Origin: a virus
DNA length: 43,540 nt
Direction: 5' to 3' (one strand)
IMG/VR virus record: IMGVR_UViG_3300045733_000193
Location: 1 to 43,540 of that record
Under the pieces are notes generated by a model that saw nothing but the letters and a program-made list of their open reading frames with translations, did no database searches and had not been told where the DNA came from. The first letter of the stretch is position 1. The number at the start of each line of letters is the position of its first letter. The position numbers were made by a program, and so were the translations under genes. Below, in pieces: positions 23,501 through 30,821 of the stretch.

Positions 23501-24459
23501 ACGACGCTTCGGTGGCCAACGGGATCCCGCTCGACGAGAACACGCAGAAACTGGTCGACCAGGCCAAAAAGGCCGGACTCGTCAAGGACAAGGTCGACAT
23601 GGGTCAGGTTGCGACGGACACGCTGACGGTCCTCGGAAAGATCGCGGACATGTTCGAAACGTGGCTCAGGTCACTAGGCTTGATCGTCGGCAAGGTAGGA
23701 GAGATGGGCCGGGCGATCGGTGACCTTCCGTCTCTGCCGAATATCCCGGACCCTGGCGCACCCGGCCAACCGCCTCCGGGAACCTGCTTCGTCTATGGGA
23801 CTCCGGTCACGATGGCCGACGGATCGAAGCGGCCGGGCGAACAGGTCAAAATCGATGATCCCGTACGAGCGTACGATACTGAAACGGGAGAATTCCTGAC
23901 GGACTACGTAGACGCGGTTATCGTCCACGAGGCCGGGGAAGTCAAGCGGCTCGTTTGGATCAACGGAATCGGCGTCACGCCAGAGCATCCTTTCTGGATT
24001 AATGGCGTCTGGAAACAGGTCGGCGATGCCCAGGTCGGCGATCACCTGATTTCTGATAGCGGTTGGGTCGTCGATGTCATGACGAAAACCTGGGGGCCGG
24101 GAGGCGTCAAGGTCTGGAACCTTACGCTGAGGGGCAAGACGCACGACTATTTTGCTGGAGGAGTGCTCGTCCATAACGTCGCGAAGAAGCCCGAGTATGA
24201 CCTGGGCGGCTTCGTCCCGTTCACCGGGCCCGCGATCGTTCACGCCGGCGAATACGTCATCCCGCCGGACCAGGTAGCGGCGATGAGCAGGGGCGGCGGG
24301 GGTGGGGCGGGTGCGGCAGCCAGCGCCGGCATGACGGTCAACATCACCCAGACGATCAACGCCCAAAAGCTCGACCGGCAGACGATCCGGGACGCCGGCG
24401 AACTCCTGGGACAGGAAATCAAATTCCAGCTCAGCCGCCTAGGATTCCAAAATGCCTAA
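20578..24459 (+). CDS. Tape measure protein with internal Hint domain
   Basis: 1293 aa, the longest gene. It has long helical stretches, a hydrophobic region at about 274-327, and many Ala/Lys/Glu-rich segments, as in siphophage tape measures. The C-terminus (YDLGGFVPFTGPAIVHAGEYVIP) is the conserved tail-end of these proteins. Between the helical body and this end sits a 131-aa Hint (intein-like) domain at 1070-1200, annotated separately. By the rule of about 1.5 angstrom per residue the tail would be roughly 190 nm if the whole chain measured length, less if the C-terminal part is removed. It also forms the channel for DNA entry. Confidence 0.93.
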   Translation: MAFDAGAIVARMELALTGWTKSVETVKADQQSMTGFALRHSDEIQKLGVKFAAAGAVITGALSAIVLKTVESEHEFGHMSEKTGMTTEELSRLALSAKKGDTDIGSMTMGLKFLATQMIATAGATDKQSTVLGAMGISATDAAGKLRPFSDILPEIADHFKGMEDGAVKVKLAVALFGRAGMDLIPVMNMGSAGFKENAELASRFGTVVSKEAAKAAAEFKDKLIDLQASGAGLTHALGEALMPAAEKLIAKLTDTVVKVKDWIKENPALVKGVLEFAGGLGIAGTAAGTFLVVLANIVKALAILKIHAATPILITVGIVGGVAVGEALLKIREFYEKEVSHKFVDSATADWAALGLRMGETTGTITAIKSEFYKLDKDIMDNAELTATLTDVWEKYGGSFHDVLTAILKGEAGAKAKEILIGLMDAHGGAAQAAEYHAAATDKVTDASKKLDPSLQAVLDALDKGNKSTKDAVTIDNTFLGVSRDLTKALWDMGVAVKDAGLKLENTFLPPARDMRIALFEMGVSAKGAGLQIVDTLLPAMRQLPKEVQAMIPGFKNMGAEWGKVNSQIAADFIRSVGSILTGQTTFKDGFKSLMSSITNSFISGFSDLLKDGKSATEALNAAISTTPGVISLVVTAVNILVASIEAYKKQIAAFDAQALKGAMDSVKQSVAFLGPITDELAKKMYDYSRSNSQAATEAKFLGDMMRETGIDAHNFDIYLAKATNTLTLYETGALSAADATELANDQFGQLLEAAKKLGKEGSEAMINFIKTAQAAGLEVASINAYVIEQLDKVPDALSVMITAAGDSAEALAGLGDIALLTFDSMIRAGVPYRQAIEKLGGAFAPLLDEHAALLEQMKKVDVGTDAYKKLAEALALNEDKMKKLGFGSGGALDEMMKVVNITREHKDLFDAIEANDTVMKALSNSGSLMGESGAKAFKKLEDNANSYYNQLLAAGMTEGQAQAAMKQSLQDIYDASVANGIPLDENTQKLVDQAKKAGLVKDKVDMGQVATDTLTVLGKIADMFETWLRSLGLIVGKVGEMGRAIGDLPSLPNIPDPGAPGQPPPGTCFVYGTPVTMADGSKRPGEQVKIDDPVRAYDTETGEFLTDYVDAVIVHEAGEVKRLVWINGIGVTPEHPFWINGVWKQVGDAQVGDHLISDSGWVVDVMTKTWGPGGVKVWNLTLRGKTHDYFAGGVLVHNVAKKPEYDLGGFVPFTGPAIVHAGEYVIPPDQVAAMSRGGGGGAGAAASAGMTVNITQTINAQKLDRQTIRDAGELLGQEIKFQLSRLGFQNA
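23785..24177 (+). other. Hint (intein-like) self-processing domain inside the tape measure
   Basis: Residues 1070-1200. It starts with Cys1070 in CFVYGTPVTMADGS (block A) and has the TxxH motif in VTPEHPFW (T1134-H1137, block B). It ends in VWNLTLRGKTHDYFAGG (block F) and VLVHN with His1199-Asn1200 (block G). It has no homing endonuclease. The residue after Asn is Val1201, not Cys/Ser/Thr, so normal splicing chemistry is not expected. N-terminal thioester cleavage at Cys1070 and Asn cyclisation at 1200 remain possible, as in bacterial intein-like and pretoxin Hint domains. Cleavage would release 93 C-terminal residues. Confidence 0.88.
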
Positions 24460-24829
24460 TATTTATCTCGGAATCTCGGGAAGCGAAGTCCTCCTCCCCG
24501 TCCTCCGCAAAATCGGAGCCTCCCCTTCGATCAGCGTCAACGAATCGAAACAGGTCCGGGAAGCAACGATGTCCGACGGTTCGCGGCGGGTCGGATTCCT
24601 TGCGACGAAGCGGTCGTGGAGTTATCCGTGGGACGCGCTCACGGCGGCGGAGCTGGCCACGTTCCGGGCCCTCAACGCCCTTTTTGTCCCCCTTCGGCTC
24701 CAGGATAACCATGAGGGATCGACCTGGTATGACGTCTATATTTCCGAATTCGCATACAGCCCCGACCTTTCGATGAGCGGCGACGGCGGAACCTGGTTCT
24801 CCGTCACGCTCTCGCTCCGGGAGCTGTAA
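24452..24829 (+). CDS. Distal tail/tail-tip protein (putative)
   Basis: 125 aa; ATG 24452 overlaps the end of the tape measure gene by 8 bases. Beta-rich (WDALTAAELATFRALNALFVPLRLQD, GTWFSVTLSLREL). It resembles the small distal tail proteins that follow tape measures, in length and in the pattern of a ring-forming N-domain. No firm family. Confidence 0.65.
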   Translation: MPNIYLGISGSEVLLPVLRKIGASPSISVNESKQVREATMSDGSRRVGFLATKRSWSYPWDALTAAELATFRALNALFVPLRLQDNHEGSTWYDVYISEFAYSPDLSMSGDGGTWFSVTLSLREL

Positions 24830-27565
24830 ATGCAGGATCTTCAGGGGGTGACGGCGGCTGAATTCAAGGCGTCCGTCCAGTCCCCCAAGGCGAAATTCGA
24901 AATCTTGACCTATCCGTCCGGCGTCGCGACCTGGATCGACTTGACGAACCTCGGGGCCGTCCCCATCGCTCCGGTTGTTGCCCCCGATATTGGAGCATAT
25001 GAATTTCAACGGGGCCCCGTCCCCGACATAGGGGCGTATGAGTATCAGCAGGGCTACGCGATCGAAGGCGGCGTGAATTACCTCAAGTCCTTTTCGATGT
25101 CTCTAGGCGGGGCGTCGATGACGCCGGACCCAGTAGCCGGAACATGGTCCGCGACGATCGACAACCCCGATGGGATGTTCTATCCGGAGAACACGGAATC
25201 GGCCTATTGCGATTATTTCGTAACCGGGCGCAAGGTCCGGATCTCCGTCGGAGGCACGTTCGCCGGGGTCGATAAGTACTGGCAGAGATTGATCGGCGTC
25301 ATGGATTCGCCGAGGTTTGGGGCGGAGATCGGCGGGGAAGTCCAGCTCAAGGGAATGGATTATTTTCAGTACCTGGCCGACTTCAAACTCAAGAGCCCCG
25401 ACAACTATTGGGGCGACGTTGCCGTGATATCGACGCTCGATCCGGTCGAATCCTTGGGCGCGGAGATCTACGCGGAGAATGACGCGCTCGAGGTCGGAGC
25501 CGGGGAAGCGAATAACATCACAAACTGGGGCGCTCCGGCGGAAATCACCCTGTCCGTAGAGGCCGACGCCGGAGGCGGATCGACCTACGTCATGAAAGCC
25601 GTCTTAGGATCGGCTCCGACGGCGACCGTCGAAACCTTCACGACGCCGGGCGACCTGACATGGACTTGTCCGGATGGCGTGATGTCGATTGACGTTGAGG
25701 CTTGGGGCGGTGGCGGAGGTGGCGGCGGGACGGTCTATCCGGCCTATGGCGGCGGAGGAGGCGGTGGTGGCGCGTATTCAAAGAAAACGAGCATTGCCGT
25801 CACCCCTGGTCAGACCTACGCTTTCAAGGTCGGAGCCGGCGGACTTCTCGGATGGGCGAATTATTACGATGGCTATAATGGAGAGGATTCTTATTTCATC
25901 GACCTCTTGACGGTCCTGGCCAAGGGCGGGCAGGGTGGTCAGTATCCCCGTAGTGGGATTGGCCCGAACGGGATAAGCGGTTACGGCGGCGCCGCGGCCT
26001 CCGGGGTTGGCGATACGAAGTATAGCGGTGGAGACGGAGGCGGGGGGACGAATAACGGCTCCGGGGGCGGATCGTCGGCTGGCACCGGCGCGGCTGGCGG
26101 GAGTGGCGGGGACGCGAGCGCTTCATATGGCGGCGTTCGCGGAATCGCCCCGGCGGGCGGGACAGACGGCGGGGACGGCGGAAATGCTGGCCTAGACGGG
26201 CAGTCGGCCCCGGGGAATGGAGGCGGCGGTGGAGGCGCGGGGCGGGATGGGCGAGGAGGCGGAGATGGAGCCGGGGGGAAGGTCGTCGTCTCCTATACCA
26301 TCGACGGCGCTTTTGCGTCCCCGATCACGAACATAGATATCGGGAACGTTACGGCCGGGACGAAATATAAGGTCACTCTCAAATATAATATTTCAAGCGG
26401 AGCGACGCCCTCGCTGACTGCCGGGATATACGTCGGCGCAATCCGGCAAGGTGAGGCGTCCGCCCTGACATCGACGGCGTGGCCGCCGGTCACGATTTAT
26501 TTCACAGCCACGGACTCGGGAGCGGCCAAGGTCATCTTCGACCTATCGGTCCCTTCGGGGTCCGCCGAGTTCGAGTTCGACCAAATCAGCCTAAAAGAGG
26601 TCTCGTCGATCGGAATCCTTCCGCGCTATGCGCTTCCCGCCGATTGCACGGGCGTCTATTACGTGACGCTCAATGGCACCCAGATCTGGTATGGCGTCGA
26701 TCCGAACGGCTGGTTCTACGACGCCGAGCATAACGAGATATACTTCTCTCCGAATTCAACCGTGGTGGCCGGGACAAATAATCTCATCGTCTATTACCAC
26801 ACCGCTCAAATCCCGCTTTACGTCGTCGCCGACATCCTGGTCGATGCCGGGCTCTATGCGACGCGGGCGGAGGCACTCGCGGCCATGATCTACAACCAAG
26901 TCGGACCGAGCATCGACCGCGTCTGGTTCGAGGCCGGAACATCGGCTCTTGCCGCGATAACCATGCTCTGCGAACGATGTAATTTCAGGTTCTATTTTGC
27001 CTATGATGGGGCTCCGGTATTCATTCCCGAGTCCCCTGTCAAGGCGGCCGGGGCCGAGGATTTCGCGTTTGAGCAAAACCACATTGCCTCGCCCGAGCGC
27101 TTTGACGATGCCTCGGAATTATTCAACTCCATAAATATCGAAGGCGAGAAGATCTCCCAGCCCATCGGGCTCGACCAGACCATGCCGAGCAATTACAAGG
27201 GCTCGGATTCGGACGCCGCCTCGATAGCGGCTTATGGAGAGAAAACGAAGTCGATATCGAATTATCTATTCCAATCCGATGCGGCTTGCGCGGCGATGGC
27301 CACGGCGCTCCTCGCGGCGTTCAAGGATGGGAAGAAGCACCTTTCTTTTAACACTGAATTCTTCCCGGCCCCGCTCGAGCTTGGGGACACGGTCCGGGCG
27401 CAGGTCCGGCTGGCTTCGGGGTCCGGGGCATTATGGGGGACTTTCCATTGGAGCGACGGAACGCTTTGGGGGTCGAATGGTACGGTGATCGTTCACCGGG
27501 GAAAGATCCGCGATATCAAGATAGACAACTTCGGTACGACTCACATATTAGAACTAGCGGAATGA
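24830..27565 (+). CDS. Baseplate hub/tail-tip protein with glycine-rich adhesin insert
   Basis: 911 aa. The N-terminal part has two PDIGAYE(F/Y)Q motifs at 51-60 and 64-73 and a hub-like domain. Residues about 283-490 are a polyglycine domain (AWGGGGGGGG, GGAGRDGRGGGDGAGG) like glycine-rich phage adhesins such as S16 gp38. It is followed by a jelly-roll-like carbohydrate-binding module (YKVTLKYNISSGATPSLTAG, FEFDQISLKEV). The C-terminal 320 residues look like a phage hub (VADILVDAGLYATRAEALAAM, RCNFRFYFAYDGAPVF). The protein thus joins tail-tip structure and receptor binding in one chain. Confidence 0.75.
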   Translation: MQDLQGVTAAEFKASVQSPKAKFEILTYPSGVATWIDLTNLGAVPIAPVVAPDIGAYEFQRGPVPDIGAYEYQQGYAIEGGVNYLKSFSMSLGGASMTPDPVAGTWSATIDNPDGMFYPENTESAYCDYFVTGRKVRISVGGTFAGVDKYWQRLIGVMDSPRFGAEIGGEVQLKGMDYFQYLADFKLKSPDNYWGDVAVISTLDPVESLGAEIYAENDALEVGAGEANNITNWGAPAEITLSVEADAGGGSTYVMKAVLGSAPTATVETFTTPGDLTWTCPDGVMSIDVEAWGGGGGGGGTVYPAYGGGGGGGGAYSKKTSIAVTPGQTYAFKVGAGGLLGWANYYDGYNGEDSYFIDLLTVLAKGGQGGQYPRSGIGPNGISGYGGAAASGVGDTKYSGGDGGGGTNNGSGGGSSAGTGAAGGSGGDASASYGGVRGIAPAGGTDGGDGGNAGLDGQSAPGNGGGGGGAGRDGRGGGDGAGGKVVVSYTIDGAFASPITNIDIGNVTAGTKYKVTLKYNISSGATPSLTAGIYVGAIRQGEASALTSTAWPPVTIYFTATDSGAAKVIFDLSVPSGSAEFEFDQISLKEVSSIGILPRYALPADCTGVYYVTLNGTQIWYGVDPNGWFYDAEHNEIYFSPNSTVVAGTNNLIVYYHTAQIPLYVVADILVDAGLYATRAEALAAMIYNQVGPSIDRVWFEAGTSALAAITMLCERCNFRFYFAYDGAPVFIPESPVKAAGAEDFAFEQNHIASPERFDDASELFNSINIEGEKISQPIGLDQTMPSNYKGSDSDAASIAAYGEKTKSISNYLFQSDAACAAMATALLAAFKDGKKHLSFNTEFFPAPLELGDTVRAQVRLASGSGALWGTFHWSDGTLWGSNGTVIVHRGKIRDIKIDNFGTTHILELAE

Positions 27566-27579
27566 AAAGGAGGTAACCA

Positions 27580-28062
27580 ATGCCGATAACATGGCAGGTA
27601 TTAAGCGGAGCGGATGTGGCTTCCTTCGCGCAGCAAAATTTACTGCAGACGGAAAAGGTTGACCGTGACGGGGCTATCCCGTTCACGGGTCCTATAACCG
27701 GGACGAGTGCCACATTTAATAATCCAGGATCAGCCATTGCCCAGAATGCGTGGACGGAAGTCCTCGACGTCTCCATGTCGAACTCATGGGTGAACTTCGG
27801 CGGGACGAGCGTAAATTCGGTCGGCTATTACAGGGACAGCCTAGGCCGTGTCAAGGGGAAGGGCGTCATTAAAAGCGGGACTATCGGATCAGCGGCATTG
27901 ACACTTCCCGCCGAATATAGGCCCTCAAGGCGATGCTACTTCGCGGCGGTATCAAACGGCGCGTTTGGGTTTTTCACCGTTGAGGAAAACGGGGATGTCA
28001 TTCCCCAAGCCGGAAATAACACATATTTTTCACTTGACCAGATGGACTTCAGGGTCGCGTGA
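27580..28062 (+). CDS. Receptor-binding-like tail protein
   Basis: 160 aa with a strong AAGGAGGTAACC ribosome site. N-terminal linker, then a beta-rich head domain (VNSVGYYRDSLGRVKGKGVIKSG, TLPAEYRPSRRCYFAAVS, GDVIPQAGNNTYFSLDQMDFR) that strongly resembles the C-terminal head domains of phage receptor-binding proteins. Last gene of the tail module; the lipoprotein gene starts at its stop. Confidence 0.75.
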   Translation: MPITWQVLSGADVASFAQQNLLQTEKVDRDGAIPFTGPITGTSATFNNPGSAIAQNAWTEVLDVSMSNSWVNFGGTSVNSVGYYRDSLGRVKGKGVIKSGTIGSAALTLPAEYRPSRRCYFAAVSNGAFGFFTVEENGDVIPQAGNNTYFSLDQMDFRVA

Positions 28063-29177
28063 TGACCCGCCGCACCGTCCTCCCGATCCTCCTCCTGGCC
28101 CTGCTGTTCGCGGCGTGTCCTCCGCCTCACCCGCCCGCGCCCGTCATGGTCAAGGTGACGGTGTGCGCGGAAAGCCTATTACTTCCCAATCCTTTTTGTC
28201 CCTCAACCGAAGTCCGCGAATTCCGCCCCGACGCGGTTCCGACTGCGGTCTGCACGCTCCACGTCGCCCCGCCCGAGCCGCCGGCAATCCCGGTGTGCGC
28301 GTCACCCTGGCCAGAGTCGGGGAAGCTCCGCATTTGGAGCGGGACACTCTTGGGCGGGTTATCCACGCGGGACAATGCGACATTCAAGGAGTCCGACCTC
28401 CCAGCCTATTATGACGCGATCGCGGAGGACGGGCCAAACTGCGAGCGGAATTTCGCCTATTTCGAAGACGATGGCGCCTGGACATCCTACCGCCCGAGCG
28501 ACCCCGACTATTATCAGCACTTGATTTACCGGATCAACCTGGCCGTCCAACGGAAGATAACCGAGATACTTTGCCTCACGCCCTACGGGATAACGAATTC
28601 CGACGATGAGATCCGGACGATCATTCGGGCGACGAAACAATTTCTCCCATACATTATTTACGAGGCGGTCAACGAACCTCGCGACAACGAACGGCAAAAA
28701 GAAATCGTCGCAATTCTCCAGGCCGAGGGAATCCCGAATAAAAACATCCAGATCGAATACGTGGACTCCGGCGCGTTCTTCGACCTGCTCGCCACCACGC
28801 TCAAGGGCGAAGGGCTGGCAACCCTCCATTGGGTCGGCACGATGGACACGGTCGACGCCGATTGGCCGATGGGCTGGTCGACGTCGGACGGCACGATGAA
28901 ATTGATGGGTTATGGGATGTACGGCTCCAACGATGGCCAGGACGCGGCGCGCGCGGCCAAGGGACTCAATTGGTGGGCGCATTCGCAGATGACTCCGCCG
29001 GTGACAGAATACAGGCGTCCGGACAATCCGCAACTTGCGGAAGTGACGCCCTGGATGTTGGCGAACGGACGCGGGTATGAACACCTGTCCGCCGCAGGAT
29101 TCCAGGCCAGCGCGACGCCGGACCTCCGGGCGGCTATCGAACTTGGCCGCGCAGAGCGCCGGGCCATGCGGCGGTAA
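28062..29177 (+). CDS. Lipoprotein with glycoside-hydrolase-like barrel
   Basis: 371 aa. Start at ATG 28062 in TGATG; GTG 28059 is an alternative adding one residue. N-terminus RRTVLPILLLALLFAACPPPHPP has basic residues, a hydrophobic stretch and a lipobox-like LFAAC, followed by a Pro-rich spacer. The body resembles clan GH-A (beta/alpha)8 glycosidases: IIYEAVNEPRD has the Asn-Glu-Pro acid/base motif, LATLHWVG is a typical strand-end, and PVTEYRRP could hold the nucleophile Glu. It would sit in a membrane of the infected cell. That it cuts host surface sugar or blocks superinfection is inference. Confidence 0.75.
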   Translation: MTRRTVLPILLLALLFAACPPPHPPAPVMVKVTVCAESLLLPNPFCPSTEVREFRPDAVPTAVCTLHVAPPEPPAIPVCASPWPESGKLRIWSGTLLGGLSTRDNATFKESDLPAYYDAIAEDGPNCERNFAYFEDDGAWTSYRPSDPDYYQHLIYRINLAVQRKITEILCLTPYGITNSDDEIRTIIRATKQFLPYIIYEAVNEPRDNERQKEIVAILQAEGIPNKNIQIEYVDSGAFFDLLATTLKGEGLATLHWVGTMDTVDADWPMGWSTSDGTMKLMGYGMYGSNDGQDAARAAKGLNWWAHSQMTPPVTEYRRPDNPQLAEVTPWMLANGRGYEHLSAAGFQASATPDLRAAIELGRAERRAMRR

Positions 29178-29178
29178 C

Positions 29179-29361
29179 ATGACCCTCGAAGAACGGCGGC
29201 GGCGGATCACCGAACGCAAACTCGAATGGCTCGAGGAGTTCTACTGTGCGTGGCTGCGCAACGATGGCCTAAAAATCTACAACGGTGAGGACCGAAGGCA
29301 GGCTAGGAAGGATTATATGGCGATGCGGGAAGCGATCATCGCCGAAGGGGACACAAAATGA
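29179..29361 (+). CDS. Small hypothetical protein
   Basis: 60 aa from ATG 29179, 1 base after the lipoprotein stop, overlapping the next gene by 4 bases. Highly charged and helical (LEERRRRITERKLEWLEEFY). No family recognised. An upstream in-frame ATG at 29077 was rejected since it runs within the lipoprotein gene without a ribosome site. Confidence 0.7.
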   Translation: MTLEERRRRITERKLEWLEEFYCAWLRNDGLKIYNGEDRRQARKDYMAMREAIIAEGDTK

Positions 29362-29858
29362 CGATCATCGAACAACGAATCGCGGCGTGCATCGCCCGTC
29401 ACCCCGATTGGGACGCGACGCGGGTAACAAACTCCATCGCGGGCGCGCACGTCGCGCAAGTCCGGGCGATCATGAGCGGGGCCGCGCCGGGGCCCGGGGA
29501 GACGATTTACCCCGGTCATCCCAAGGCCGACATCGAGCCGGCCGCAATCGCGCCGGTCAAGTCCGTCCCCCTGTCCGGATTCGTGACCCTGGACAAAATC
29601 CGGGCGCGATACGATACCCGCGAATCCATCCTCCGCGAACTCGGGAAGATTCCGCGCGGCAAGCTCATCAGCGAAAACGACCTGGCCCAACGCGCCGCCG
29701 GCAAAGACCGGAGCCGGTTCCGCCGGACGGTCGAAAACAACGCCGACGATTTCGAACCGCACCGGGTCAAGCTCCGCCTCGATGATTCCGCCGACGGAAA
29801 GTTTTACTGGGGCGGCCGGGATGACATCGCGGAGGCGAAAAGGATATGCGACCTATGA
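29358..29858 (+). CDS. Hypothetical protein paired with the phosphoesterase
   Basis: 166 aa. The N-terminus (RHPDWDATRVTNSIAGAHVAQVRAIMSG) could be a small helix-turn-helix. The middle is Pro-rich, and the C-terminal half is basic (KDRSRFRRTVENNADDFEPHRVKLR). It overlaps the metallophosphoesterase start (ATGA), so the two are coupled. DNA binding is plausible but unproven. Confidence 0.7.
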   Translation: MTIIEQRIAACIARHPDWDATRVTNSIAGAHVAQVRAIMSGAAPGPGETIYPGHPKADIEPAAIAPVKSVPLSGFVTLDKIRARYDTRESILRELGKIPRGKLISENDLAQRAAGKDRSRFRRTVENNADDFEPHRVKLRLDDSADGKFYWGGRDDIAEAKRICDL

Positions 29859-30754
29859 GAAAAGAAATCAGCCTGGCCGAACTCGGGAACGCCCTTGCCG
29901 AAGGCCCGGCGGGACGGGAGAAGATCGAGAAACAGAAACGCGCTATCCAGGACTTGACAGAGGCGATTGTCCTCATGGCCAAGCGGCAACGGCCGTATGA
30001 GGTTCCGGTATCGACGCGGGACAACGAGATCAAATTCGGCCTCATCTCCGATACCCATATCGGGAGCCTCTACCAGCGGACGGACGCGCTCAAGGCGTTC
30101 TATGGCCATTGCGAGCGGGAAGGGGTCGAAAACGTATTGCACGCTGGCGACGTGCTCTCGGGATTCAACGTCTACAAGGGCCAGATTTTCGAGCTTCACC
30201 CGAACGGCCGGAGTTGGCCGGAACAGCGGGATATGTTCACCGACCTTGTCCCGAGGATCAAGGGAATCTCCACGCACTTTATTACCGGGAACCATGACGC
30301 GAGTTTCAAAAAGCTTGTTGGCCTGGTTGCCGGACCGGACCTGGAGCGGGCACGCCCCGACTGGCACTTCGTCGGGCAGGATGTCGGCACGGTGACGCTC
30401 AAAGCAAAGGGCGGGGCATCCTTCCGCGTCATGCTCTATCATCCCGGAGGGGGAAGCGCATATGCCTTGTCCTATCGGATGCAGCGGATGATCGAATCCC
30501 TTTCGGGCGGGACGAAGCCGGACATGGTAGCCCAGGGCCATCTCCATAAAGCCCAGGCGATTCCCGCCTATCGAAACATTTACGGAATCGACTGTGGATG
30601 TTTCGAGGATCAAACTCCGTTTATGGCGTCCCGCGCGTCGGCCGCTCACGTTGGGGGCTGGATCATAACCGTCGTTTTGGGCGACAGGAAGAACCTGACG
30701 AGCCGGGTCAAGGCTGAATGGATAGGGTTTTTCCATCCTCAAGAGGCCGCATAA
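29855..30754 (+). CDS. Calcineurin-like metallophosphoesterase
   Basis: 299 aa from ATG 29855; ATG 29846 is an alternative. All family motifs are present in order: ISDTHIG (D66, H68), HAGDV (97-100), ITGNHD (143-148), YHPGG, and a final GHLHKAQ. These bind two metal ions for phosphodiester or phosphomonoester cleavage. The N-terminal 50 residues are a charged helix (REKIEKQKRAIQDLTEAI). Nuclease (SbcD/Mre11-like), nucleotidase or tail-associated roles are possible. Last plus-strand gene before the inverted methyltransferase-helicase pair. Confidence 0.88.
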   Translation: MRKEISLAELGNALAEGPAGREKIEKQKRAIQDLTEAIVLMAKRQRPYEVPVSTRDNEIKFGLISDTHIGSLYQRTDALKAFYGHCEREGVENVLHAGDVLSGFNVYKGQIFELHPNGRSWPEQRDMFTDLVPRIKGISTHFITGNHDASFKKLVGLVAGPDLERARPDWHFVGQDVGTVTLKAKGGASFRVMLYHPGGGSAYALSYRMQRMIESLSGGTKPDMVAQGHLHKAQAIPAYRNIYGIDCGCFEDQTPFMASRASAAHVGGWIITVVLGDRKNLTSRVKAEWIGFFHPQEAA

Positions 30755-30821
30755 TATCCACGTCCCGATCTGGCGCGGGGAGTCGCTCGCGGGGAGTATG
30801 GTCGAGAGGTTCAAAAGCTGA

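Noticed and set aside
23785-24177. Fully splicing intein in the tape measure protein
   Set aside because: The residue after the terminal His-Asn is Val, which cannot take part in the normal trans-esterification step. Cleavage is the better reading.
13162-25048. Diversity-generating retroelement linked to the repeated motif and adhesins
   Set aside because: No reverse transcriptase gene, no template/variable repeat pair with adenine-biased changes, and the motif copies differ mostly at synonymous sites.
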